From an uncultured Christensenellaceae bacterium (GTDB lineage: Bacteria; Bacillota; Clostridia; Christensenellales; Borkfalkiaceae): a DNA stretch of 11,659 nt. This document shows, piece by piece, positions 4,445 to 11,659 of the stretch (the stretch's first letter is position 1; each line of letters begins with the position of its first letter). The position numbers and the translations under genes were made by a program. The notes under the pieces are model-generated. The model made no database searches. It had not been told where the DNA came from and was given only the letters and a program-made list of their open reading frames with translations. The stretch lies in NCBI GenBank assembly GCA_910586675.1, contig CAJUJO010000036.1, forward strand, positions 1-11,659, given 5' to 3'.

Positions 4445-7400
4445 ATGGCGGATATTATCGGCGCGCCCACGCTCGACGACGCGCTCGCCGTTCTGCGCGA
4501 ACGGGCGAAAAACGGAGAGGCGCGGGGCGAAAAAAATCTGATATTCTGCGAGGACAAGCTCACCCTGCTTGCCGAACGCGCCGTGCTCGAAGGCTTGGAC
4601 GGAACCTTTTTCACGGAGGTTACCACTTTTGCCCGCTTTCTTTCGGGAAGCGCGCAGGTGCTCTCCAAACAGGGCTCCGTTCTGGAAATCGCCGCCCTTT
4701 TAGCGCAGTACGGGGAGGAGCTTTCCTGTTTCAAAAGGGGGTGCGCGGAATCGGTATACGAGACGCTCGCGCAGCTCTCCGCTTCCCGCGTGAGCGCGGA
4801 AGCGCTCCGCGCGGGCGCGGCGGAAACGCAGGGGACGCTTTCCAAAAAGCTGAGCGACCTCGCTTTCCTTTCGGAAAAGTACGGAGAATTTCTTGCAGAG
4901 CGCGGTTTGATCGACGAAAACGGTTATCTTGCGCTTTTGCCCGATAAAATTCTTGCCGAGGACATGGCGGACGTGAACGTCATCTTCTTCGCCTTTCCTT
5001 CCTTTACCCGTCAGGCGCGCGAGGGCGTGCGCGCCGCACTTTCGTGCGCGAAGAGCGTAACGGGAATCTTCCTCGCGGGGAATGCCGATCTTTATACCAA
5101 CGAGGCGGCGAAGATCTTCCGCGCCGTGTGCAGCGAGTTTGGCGCGGTCAACGCTTCCATGGTAAAATGTTCGCTCGAAAGCGACGCTCTCTTCTTGCGC
5201 GACGGGCTGTTTTCGCCCGAGCGCCTTTCCGCGCCCGCGATTGCTTCCCGCGCCGTGCGCGTCTTTTTCGCCGAAGACCCCGAAGAGGAACTCCGTACCG
5301 TCGCCGCCTATATCGGCAAGTACGTTTCCGAGGGGCTGCGCTACCGCGACGTCGCCGTTCTGGTGCCCGGCGAAGAGAGCTTCCCCGTGGCGGAAAAGGT
5401 CTTTCACGCCTTCCGCATTCCCTTTTATGCCGACAAGAAGCGCGCGTTCGGCGAGCATCCGTTCTGCGCGTTCGCGCTGTCCGTTTTGGAAGCCGCGGCG
5501 AGCGGTCCGCTTCCCGACGACGCGGACGCCGTTGCGGGCAGCGTCTATTTCGGCGACGGCGGGGAATACCGCAATTACCTCTTGAAATACGGACAATACC
5601 GCGGCGCAGTTAACCGCGAAATCAAGGAGGGCGAAGCGGTAAAGGGGTACGACCGCGCCCGCCTCGTCGCCTGCCGCGAAAAAATGCGCGCCTGCCTTGG
5701 GCTCTTCCCGAAGAAAGGAACGGGATCTGCGTTCGCAGCGGGCGTGCGCGAACTGATGCGCCTTACCGAAGCGGAAAAAATCACGGCGGAGCTTGCCGAA
5801 CGCTTTACGGGCGGGGAGAAGCGCTTTCTCGATTTATCTCCCCTCGAAAGCGTGCTTTCGGAAATTCAAGCCGTTGCGGGGGAAAGAGGATTCGCCGCGC
5901 GCGAATTCGCTTCCGTTTTGAAGAGCGGGCTGCAATCGCTTTCCGTTTCCATGATCCCGCAGTCGGTTGACGCAGTGTTCGTCGGAGATGCGACGGACAG
6001 CCGTTTCGGGCGCGTGCGCGTGCTGTTCGCAACGGGGTTGACGGAAGCGCTTCCCCGCGCGGGAACGGATACCGCCGTCATTTCCGATAGGGAGATAAAG
6101 ACGCTTTCCGAATTGAGCGTGGAAGTGGAGCCTGCCATCGCGCAGGTCAATGCCCGCGCGCGGGAGAGCTTGGCGCTCAATCTCTGCGCATTTTCGGACG
6201 CGCTCTACCTCAGCCGTCCGCTCAAAGCGAAGGGCGAGGAAACGGGCAAGAGCGAAGTTCTCTCCTATTGCGAAAAGCTGTTTGTCTGCGCGCCTCTGCC
6301 CGACCCGTTTCCCTTCGACCGAAATCAGCCCGCGCCCGCGGCGCTCCGCCTGCTCGCGCTCAAACACGCGGCGGAAGAGGGGGCGCGGCGGTCAGACGAA
6401 TTTTCCACGCTTCGCGCGGCGCTTGCGGAAACGGAGGAAGAGGAACAAATCGCAAAGCTGCTTTCGGGCGGCGGGAAGGATCGCGTTGCCGGCACGAAGG
6501 AGCTGTACTTTGCGGGCGGGAGCATATCTCCCACGCTGCTCGAACAGTATTTTGCCTGCCCGTACGCGGGATTTGCTTCGCGCGGGTTAAAGCTGCGCGA
6601 ACGGGAGGAGCGCGCCGTGCTCGACACCGACGCGGGCACCTTTATCCACGCCGTGCTCGAACGGGTGGCAAAGGAATTGAACGGCATTAAGGACGAAGAA
6701 GCGTGCCGCCGCGCGGCGGAGCGCGCGGGGCGGGAGCTTCTTTCGGGTGCGCGCTTTTCGGCGCTTTGCGATACCAAGGCGGGCGGCTACACGGCGGAAC
6801 GGCTCGTGGAAGAGGGGAAGGAAGTTTCCTGCGCTATGTACCGTCAGCTCGCGCAGTCGTCCTTCCGCGTGAAAGAGACGGAAGGTTCCGTGCTTTTGCC
6901 CGAACTCGCCCTTGCGGGCAAGACCGACCGCGTCGACGAAGCGGGCGATTACGTGCGCGTTATCGACTATAAGACGGGCTCTATCGACGACAAGCCCGCT
7001 TCCTATTACACGGGCAGAAAATTGCAGCTTCAGCTGTATCTGCGCGGGTCGGCGGCAGGAAAAAAGGCGGCGGGCGCCTTTTACTTTCCCGCCGCCGACC
7101 GCTTCACAAAACCCGATGAGGAGAAGTATCGCATGCTCGGATTTTACGACGGCGGCGACGAAGTTCTCTCGCTCATGGACGGCGGACTGAAAGAGGGGGA
7201 GAAGAGCGCTTTATTCGACGGCAAGCGGGACGGAAAGTTTACCGATAAAGGCATGTCGGAAGAGGATTTCGCCGCCTTTCTCGATTACGCGCTCCTCGTT
7301 TCCTCTAAGGCGGAAGGGGAAATGAAGGCGGGCAACGTCGCGCCCAACCCCTACGAGGGCGTGTGTTCGTACTGCAAGATGAAGAGCCTTTGCGCCTTCG

Positions 7401-7480
7401 ATGGCGCGCCGCGGAACGTCGGCGCGGTAAAGTGCGCGGACGTGGTGAAGATCGTCCGCCGCGAAAGGGGGGAAGAATGA
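4445..7480 (+). CDS. addB: AddB subunit of the AddAB helicase-nuclease
   Basis: AddB pairs with AddA to resect double-strand DNA ends; its nuclease cuts one strand, and in Bacillus AddB also recognises Chi. The 1011-residue protein is somewhat shorter than the ~1150 usual for AddB. The C-terminal RecB-type PD-(D/E)XK nuclease has His735 (GTFIHAV), Asp828 (GKTDRVD) and Asp841-Tyr-Lys843 (VIDYKTG), then the L-Q-L-Q-L-Y helix. Four cysteines (705; 974, 977, 983) have the C-x2-C-x5-C pattern plus distant first Cys that binds a 4Fe-4S cluster in this family. The N-terminal part resembles the inactivated helicase domains of AddB, but the GxxGxGKT loop found in Bacillus AddB is replaced by GAPTLDDAL (residues 6-14), so ATP binding there is unlikely. 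ATG at 4445 follows AAGAGG. The gene ends in an ATGA overlap with addA, indicating coupled translation. Confidence 0.93.
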   Translation: MADIIGAPTLDDALAVLRERAKNGEARGEKNLIFCEDKLTLLAERAVLEGLDGTFFTEVTTFARFLSGSAQVLSKQGSVLEIAALLAQYGEELSCFKRGCAESVYETLAQLSASRVSAEALRAGAAETQGTLSKKLSDLAFLSEKYGEFLAERGLIDENGYLALLPDKILAEDMADVNVIFFAFPSFTRQAREGVRAALSCAKSVTGIFLAGNADLYTNEAAKIFRAVCSEFGAVNASMVKCSLESDALFLRDGLFSPERLSAPAIASRAVRVFFAEDPEEELRTVAAYIGKYVSEGLRYRDVAVLVPGEESFPVAEKVFHAFRIPFYADKKRAFGEHPFCAFALSVLEAAASGPLPDDADAVAGSVYFGDGGEYRNYLLKYGQYRGAVNREIKEGEAVKGYDRARLVACREKMRACLGLFPKKGTGSAFAAGVRELMRLTEAEKITAELAERFTGGEKRFLDLSPLESVLSEIQAVAGERGFAAREFASVLKSGLQSLSVSMIPQSVDAVFVGDATDSRFGRVRVLFATGLTEALPRAGTDTAVISDREIKTLSELSVEVEPAIAQVNARARESLALNLCAFSDALYLSRPLKAKGEETGKSEVLSYCEKLFVCAPLPDPFPFDRNQPAPAALRLLALKHAAEEGARRSDEFSTLRAALAETEEEEQIAKLLSGGGKDRVAGTKELYFAGGSISPTLLEQYFACPYAGFASRGLKLREREERAVLDTDAGTFIHAVLERVAKELNGIKDEEACRRAAERAGRELLSGARFSALCDTKAGGYTAERLVEEGKEVSCAMYRQLAQSSFRVKETEGSVLLPELALAGKTDRVDEAGDYVRVIDYKTGSIDDKPASYYTGRKLQLQLYLRGSAAGKKAAGAFYFPAADRFTKPDEEKYRMLGFYDGGDEVLSLMDGGLKEGEKSALFDGKRDGKFTDKGMSEEDFAAFLDYALLVSSKAEGEMKAGNVAPNPYEGVCSYCKMKSLCAFDGAPRNVGAVKCADVVKIVRRERGEE

Positions 7481-10400
7481 GCGTAAATAAGACGGAAGAA
7501 CAGCTCGAAGCCGTCGGACGGCGGGGCAGGGTCATCGTCTCCGCTTCGGCGGGGAGCGGCAAGACCTTTGTCATGATAGAGCGGCTGGTATCCCTCATCC
7601 TTTCGGGAACGGACGTGCGCCGCGTGCTCGCCGTAACTTTTACCAACAAGGCGGCTGCGCAGATGCGGGAAAAGCTGCGCAGCGCGCTTATCCAAAAAAT
7701 TTCCGAAACCGCGGGGGAGGAAAAGGCGCGCTTAAAAGAACAGCTCGCCGCCCTTCCGCTCGCCGAAATCAGCACCATTCACGCCTTTTGCGCGCGGCTC
7801 GTGCGGGCGAACTTTTTCCTCGCGGACGTCGATCCCGCCTTCCGCATCATCTCGCCCGACGACGCGGAAGGAAAAGCGCTCTCCGCGCGCGCCATGGACG
7901 AGGCGTTCGAGGCGGAATACGAAGAGGGCGGGGAGGATTTTTACCGCCTGCTCTCCGTCTATTTCCGTCAGAAGAAGGACGCGCGCTTGCGCGGGATCGT
8001 GCTTTCGCTCTATCAAACGTGCCGCGGACTTTCCGATTATCGGGAAATTTTTGCTGCGGCGGGCGAAGCCGATCTGTTCGAAGAAGCGTGCGATTACCTC
8101 GCGGAAGATGTCCGTTCCCGCGCCGCCTTCTATGCGGAGAAAACGGAAGAAGCGGGCGCCTTCTTTGCCGAACGGCAACCGCGCGTTCTGGAAGTCGTGA
8201 AAGGCGTGCTCGCCGCGGCGGAGGGCTTGCTCGAAAAAAGAGACCTATTTGAAATGGCGGAGTATGCCGCGCAAAACCCCGTTTCCGTGCCGCGCATGCC
8301 GCCGAAAACCAAGGCAGAGGAGGACGTGCGCGCGCAAATGGAAAGACTTTCCGCGCTTTCGGACGGAGTGAAAGACCTTTATAAAGAGCTCGGCAAGTTC
8401 GGCGGGAGGGAAGAAGAACGGGCGCGTTATTTCGACGCGCGCGAACGCGCTTCGGCTTTGGGCGCGCTCGCGCTCCGCTACGACGAAGCGTATTCCCGCT
8501 TGAAGAAGGAAGCGGGCGTGCTCGATTACGACGATTTGGAGCACTGCGCGCTCGCCGTGCTTACAAACGAAGAAGCGCGCGCCGACGTTGCGGGCAGGTA
8601 CGATTACGTATTCGTGGACGAATATCAGGACGTAAATCCCGCGCAGGAAAAGATTATTTCCCTCGTCGGCGGGGAAGAGGTCTTTCTCGTGGGCGATTTG
8701 AAACAGTCCATTTACGGCTTCCGCGGAAGCCGTTCGGAGTACTTTGCGCGCAAGGCGCAAGAGTTCGAGCACGCGCTTTATTTGAGCGAGAATTTCCGCA
8801 GCTCGGCGGCGGTGCTCGAAGCCGTCAACCGCGTATTTACCTACGCCATGACGGAAGATACGTGCGGATTCTCCTATGCGGAAACTTCGCACATGCGCGG
8901 CGGACGCCGTTACGGAGATTGGCAGGGAGAGGTGAAGTTCCACCGCGTCGCCAAAGAAAAGGCGAAGCGGATAGCGCCAAGCGGCGTATATTCCGTGCTC
9001 GCCGATAAGGGAAGTATCCGCACCGACGAGCAGTCTGAAGCGATCGCCGACATCGTGCAGAGGGAATTCGGTTCCGTTTGGTACGACGCCGACGAGGGCA
9101 GGGAAAAGACGGTCGGATATGGGGACGTCGCCGTCCTCGTCCGTAAGACGACGGGCGACGCGGAGCGTGTCGTCGCGGCGCTCTCCGCGCGCGGCATTCC
9201 CGTTACCGCCGTTTCCAAGGTCAATGTGTGCGATTTCTGGGAAGCGCGGCTGCTCATCGACTGGCTTTCCTTTCTCGACAACGCCGAGCAGGACATTCCC
9301 CTCGCGGGGGCGATGCTCTCCTCTTTGGGGGGATTTTCCGACGGGGAGCTGGCGCAGATACGCTTAGCACCAACTATAAATCGTAAGATTGCTCCTTGCT
9401 TTACTTTCCGTTCGGCATGCGAGGAATACCGCGGCAAGATGGCGGACGGCGTTGCGGAAAAGCTGAACGCCTTCGCGCGGAACGTTGATCGGCTGCGCGC
9501 GCTTTCCCGCGTGCTCTCCGCGCGCGAGATTTCCGATTTACTCCTTTCCGAAGGGCTGGAAGCGGAAATCGCGTCCAAAAAGGACGGCATGCGCCGTTTG
9601 GGCAGGATTCGCCGCTTTACCGCCGCCGCGGAAGGGAGCGTGCACGAATTTTTGCGTAAACTCAAAGCTTCCGATTACCGCGTCGACTATTCGGAAAGCG
9701 GCGGCGAGGACGCAGTAAAAGTGCTCACCATGCACGCTTCCAAGGGATTGGAATATCCCGTCGTCATTCTCGCGAGCTTAGACGCGCCCTTTCACGGCGC
9801 CGAGCGCGACGAGGTCATGTGGACGGAACGCTTCCGCTTCGCGCCCAAGAGCTACGATGCGGAAAAAAAGCTGGTCTACGAAACGGTGCTGCGGCGCGCT
9901 TCCGCCGTCCAACAGGAGCGAGAGGAGCTCAAAGGGGAGTTGAATCTCTTTTACGTTGCCATGACGCGCGCCCGCTATCGTCTGCATCTGGTGTTCGGGG
10001 AACGGGAAGGGGCGCTTTCTCCCCGTTTTGCCGACCGCTTTTCCGATTTTATCGACTTTTCCGATTGCGCGCATTACTTTACCAAGGAATCGGCCGCGGC
10101 GCCGCCCGAAGAGAAGGAAGCGCTCGTTTACCTTCCGGACGAAGAGAAGAAGGCGCGCATTCTTGCCGAATACAAGAAGCCCTACCGTTTTTTGTCGAGT
10201 ACCTTTCTGCCCGTCAAGAGCTCCGCAACCGAGCTCATGCGTCAAGCGGACGGTGAGTTTTCCCGCGGAGACTATCTCGTCGGGGAAGAGGGGGGGACGG
10301 CGGAGGAAGGAATCGCCTATCACGCCTTTCTGCAATACGTACGCTTTGGCGAAGATGCGGGGCGGGAGCTTTCTCGCATGCGGGAGAAAGGCATTTTGTC

Positions 10401-10779
10401 TGCAAAGCAGATTGCCCTTTTAGACGTGCGGAAGCTGGAAAAAATACTCGCAGTGCCCTGCTTAAAATGGCTTGCGGGCAAACGGATCGAGCGCGAACGG
10501 AAATTCCTTTTATCGCTTCCCGCAAACGAACTGATGCCGACGGAAGCCGACGACGAAATCGTGTATCAGGGCGCGATCGACTTGCTTTGTTTGGACGAAA
10601 ATGGGTATACGGTAATCGATTATAAGTACTCTTCGCGCGGGGACGATTCTTTGCGCGAGCATTACGCCTTACAGATCGCTCTCTATAAAAAAGCGGTCGC
10701 GCGCATCATGCGCGTGGACGAGAGCACCGTGCGTGCGTGCATCGTCAATATCCTCGCCTGCCGCGAAATCGAAATGTGA
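7477..10779 (+). CDS. addA: AddA subunit of the AddAB helicase-nuclease
   Basis: AddA is the ATP-driven 3'-5' motor and second nuclease of AddAB, acting on broken DNA ends before RecA loading. The 1100-residue protein is a little shorter than the ~1200-1250 typical. UvrD/Rep-type SF1 motifs appear in order: motif I SASAGSGKT (22-30), Ia LAVTFTNKAAAQM (51-63), motif II VDEYQD (380-385), motif III GDLKQSIYGFRGS (406-418), the SENFRSS motif, motif V TMHASKGLEYP around His753, and motif VI VAMTRAR (827-833). The C-terminal nuclease has His949, Asp1035 and Asp1048-Tyr-Lys1050. The ATG at 7477 overlaps the addB stop (7478-7480) and follows a purine-rich AGGGGGG; the frame is open 38 codons further upstream, but that is the addB shadow. 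A short patch (about 9364-9411, residues 630-645) has codon use unlike the rest. Confidence 0.96.
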   Translation: MSVNKTEEQLEAVGRRGRVIVSASAGSGKTFVMIERLVSLILSGTDVRRVLAVTFTNKAAAQMREKLRSALIQKISETAGEEKARLKEQLAALPLAEISTIHAFCARLVRANFFLADVDPAFRIISPDDAEGKALSARAMDEAFEAEYEEGGEDFYRLLSVYFRQKKDARLRGIVLSLYQTCRGLSDYREIFAAAGEADLFEEACDYLAEDVRSRAAFYAEKTEEAGAFFAERQPRVLEVVKGVLAAAEGLLEKRDLFEMAEYAAQNPVSVPRMPPKTKAEEDVRAQMERLSALSDGVKDLYKELGKFGGREEERARYFDARERASALGALALRYDEAYSRLKKEAGVLDYDDLEHCALAVLTNEEARADVAGRYDYVFVDEYQDVNPAQEKIISLVGGEEVFLVGDLKQSIYGFRGSRSEYFARKAQEFEHALYLSENFRSSAAVLEAVNRVFTYAMTEDTCGFSYAETSHMRGGRRYGDWQGEVKFHRVAKEKAKRIAPSGVYSVLADKGSIRTDEQSEAIADIVQREFGSVWYDADEGREKTVGYGDVAVLVRKTTGDAERVVAALSARGIPVTAVSKVNVCDFWEARLLIDWLSFLDNAEQDIPLAGAMLSSLGGFSDGELAQIRLAPTINRKIAPCFTFRSACEEYRGKMADGVAEKLNAFARNVDRLRALSRVLSAREISDLLLSEGLEAEIASKKDGMRRLGRIRRFTAAAEGSVHEFLRKLKASDYRVDYSESGGEDAVKVLTMHASKGLEYPVVILASLDAPFHGAERDEVMWTERFRFAPKSYDAEKKLVYETVLRRASAVQQEREELKGELNLFYVAMTRARYRLHLVFGEREGALSPRFADRFSDFIDFSDCAHYFTKESAAAPPEEKEALVYLPDEEKKARILAEYKKPYRFLSSTFLPVKSSATELMRQADGEFSRGDYLVGEEGGTAEEGIAYHAFLQYVRFGEDAGRELSRMREKGILSAKQIALLDVRKLEKILAVPCLKWLAGKRIERERKFLLSLPANELMPTEADDEIVYQGAIDLLCLDENGYTVIDYKYSSRGDDSLREHYALQIALYKKAVARIMRVDESTVRACIVNILACREIEM

Positions 10780-10857
10780 GCAAAGCGCCGAAATTTCGCG
10801 CGCATTCGACAAAATACGGCTTCCCGAACGGGGTATCCTTTAACGGGAGTTTGTATT

Positions 10858-11496
10858 ATGGATTTTTTCAGCCGCTTTGTATCCGCCGTCGGGACTTTGC
10901 CCGAATGGGTCTGCGTGATCGTCTGTCCCGCAGTGTTTGCCGTTTGCGCGCTCGTTTTGTTTTTGATCGGTAAAAAGGGCGCTTATCCCTATCTCGCGGC
11001 GGGAATGGGAGGCGCGGGATTCTTTTTTGCTGCATGTCGGGGAGGTCAGGCGTTTTCTTTTGCTTGGCTGGGACTTTTCGGCGTCGAGTGCGCGCTCTTG
11101 CGCTTGCTCTTTTTCATTCCGCGCGGAAAGCGGGAAAAGAGAAAGGCAAAGAGCAAAGAGGATAGGATATACGAAAAATTTCGCGCGGAGCTTTCCGATC
11201 CGTTCGGAAAGCCTTCCGTGCAGAAGGGGAAGCTTCCGCCGAAAATATGCTGTTTTGAAGAGCCCCCCGCAGATTTGCAGAGCGCGGAAGAAAGCGGGCT
11301 GCGTCTTTCTTATGTTACGCAACTTTTGGAAAAGCTCCGCACGGCGAAGCTCTCCGCCGCCGACCGTTTGGAAACGGACGTTCTGTTCCGCTCGCTCGAT
11401 CTTTATCGCAATAAAAGGCTGGGCGACGAGGAAATGCGCTCCTTGAACGACTGTCTTGCCGTCGTATTGAAACTGACGGCGAAGTATCAGCTGTAA
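10858..11496 (+). CDS. Membrane protein with cytoplasmic helical domain, unknown function
   Basis: The 212-residue product is not a family I recognise. Three hydrophobic helices lie at about residues 18-38, 43-60 and 66-87. A strongly basic stretch follows (89-100, RGKREKRKAKSK), which by the positive-inside rule puts the C-terminal half in the cytoplasm. That half has a Pro-containing linker (around 114-140) and two predicted helices (146-165 and 168-209) with leucines spaced as in coiled coils or helical hairpins. The start is supported by GGGAG at 10845-10849, 8 bases before the ATG. It begins 78 bases after addA in the same orientation with no terminator between and no clear promoter, so it is probably read with addBA. 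A link to DNA repair is only by position. A terminator follows at 11576-11613. Confidence 0.75.
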   Translation: MDFFSRFVSAVGTLPEWVCVIVCPAVFAVCALVLFLIGKKGAYPYLAAGMGGAGFFFAACRGGQAFSFAWLGLFGVECALLRLLFFIPRGKREKRKAKSKEDRIYEKFRAELSDPFGKPSVQKGKLPPKICCFEEPPADLQSAEESGLRLSYVTQLLEKLRTAKLSAADRLETDVLFRSLDLYRNKRLGDEEMRSLNDCLAVVLKLTAKYQL

Positions 11497-11575
11497 ACGG
11501 GCGAAAAGTCGGTGTAACTATCGGGGGGGAAAACCACCTCTTTGAATATAATTTGCAGGGAATCCGAACAATAGG

Positions 11576-11613
11576 AAAAAACGCCGCTTCTTGTAAGAGG
11601 AGCTGCGTTTTTT
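11576..11613. terminator. Terminator downstream of the addBA unit
   Basis: AAAAAACGC (11576-11584) pairs with GCGTTTTTT (11605-11613). One C/T mismatch follows, then GCTTCT (11586-11591) pairs with AGAGGAGC (11598-11603 region) with one G-T wobble. It has an A-run before and T-run after, so it could work in both directions. Confidence 0.8.
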
Positions 11614-11623
11614 GTATAACGAA

Positions 11624-11646
11624 AACCACGCGATAGTCGCGTGGTT
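11624..11646. repeat. Perfect 10-bp hairpin at the window edge
   Basis: AACCACGCGA (11624-11633) and TCGCGTGGTT (11637-11646) are exact complements around a TAG loop, with no T-run after them. Directly outside, TTCAAAAGAGGT (11645-11656) is an imperfect inverted copy of ACCTCTTTGAA (11536-11546), bracketing ~120 bases. Compact GTGG-type hairpins of this kind occur at ends of IS200/IS605-like elements and of REP-type repeats; no transposase is visible here, so the identity stays open. Confidence 0.45.
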
Positions 11647-11659
11647 CAAAAGAGGTTAA

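Noticed and set aside
7363..7476. 38-codon upstream extension of addA
   Set aside because: It overlaps the iron-sulfur cysteine region of addB; the ATGA start at 7477 with a purine-rich ribosome site places Walker A at the usual distance from the N-terminus.
4700..10525. Many long open frames on both strands overlapping addB and addA
   Set aside because: They are Arg/Ala/Pro-rich shadows typical of GC-rich coding DNA, lack ribosome sites, and the AddB/AddA frames carry all the conserved motifs.
4445..10779. A novel anti-phage defence operon built on a helicase-nuclease pair
   Set aside because: The full AddA helicase motif series, both RecB-type nuclease sites and the AddB four-cysteine pattern identify ordinary recombination repair AddAB.

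Overview
The window looks like chromosomal DNA of a Gram-positive, Firmicutes/Clostridia-type bacterium, probably an uncultured lineage with GC-rich coding DNA. The evidence is the adjacent pair tilS-hpt, an AddAB-type (not RecBCD) recombination nuclease in the order addB-addA, strong purine-rich Shine-Dalgarno sites, a lipobox lipoprotein, and intrinsic terminators with A/T-flanked GC stems. Coding sequence from about 454 onward is GC-rich. The first ~450 bases and the intergenic gaps are AT-rich. I cannot name a genus from this sequence alone.

Layout. (1) 3-146 is the 3' end of a damaged BceR/OmpR-type response regulator: its winged-helix domain is recognisable up to the conserved TLTVNV-x-RL, then runs into unrelated AT-rich sequence. 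An AT-rich gap with a terminator (287-334) follows. (2) 454-2309, plus strand: tilS (tRNA-Ile lysidine synthetase) and hpt (hypoxanthine phosphoribosyltransferase), read from a promoter whose predicted start site falls on the tilS ATG, closed by a terminator at 2322-2352. (3) 2353-2686 is a complex upstream region with repeated promoter-like modules and a perfect 11-bp inverted repeat next to a TATAAT box; it leads to a 99-residue two-helix membrane protein (2687-2986). (4) A bidirectional terminator (2994-3030) separates that gene from a convergent 333-residue lipoprotein on the minus strand (3037-4038). (5) 4039-4444 is a 406-bp divergent intergenic region with two tandem copies of a ~135-bp repeat full of small hairpins, plus promoters in both directions. 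(6) 4445-10779, plus strand: addB and addA overlapping by 4 bp (ATGA), followed by a 212-residue membrane protein (10858-11496). (7) The window ends in a terminator and a perfect 10-bp hairpin with a short inverted repeat, which may be the edge of a small mobile or repetitive element.

How the genes work together. TilS and Hpt are housekeeping (translation fidelity, purine salvage) and often neighbours in Firmicutes. AddA and AddB form one heterodimeric helicase-nuclease that resects double-strand breaks for RecA-dependent repair; the motif set of both nuclease domains, the AddA helicase and the AddB iron-sulfur cysteines is intact. The two small membrane proteins and the lipoprotein are not recognised families. 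I found no complete novel defence or mobile system. The most unusual parts are the structured tandem repeat upstream of the lipoprotein, the broken regulator at the left edge, and a short compositionally foreign patch inside addA.
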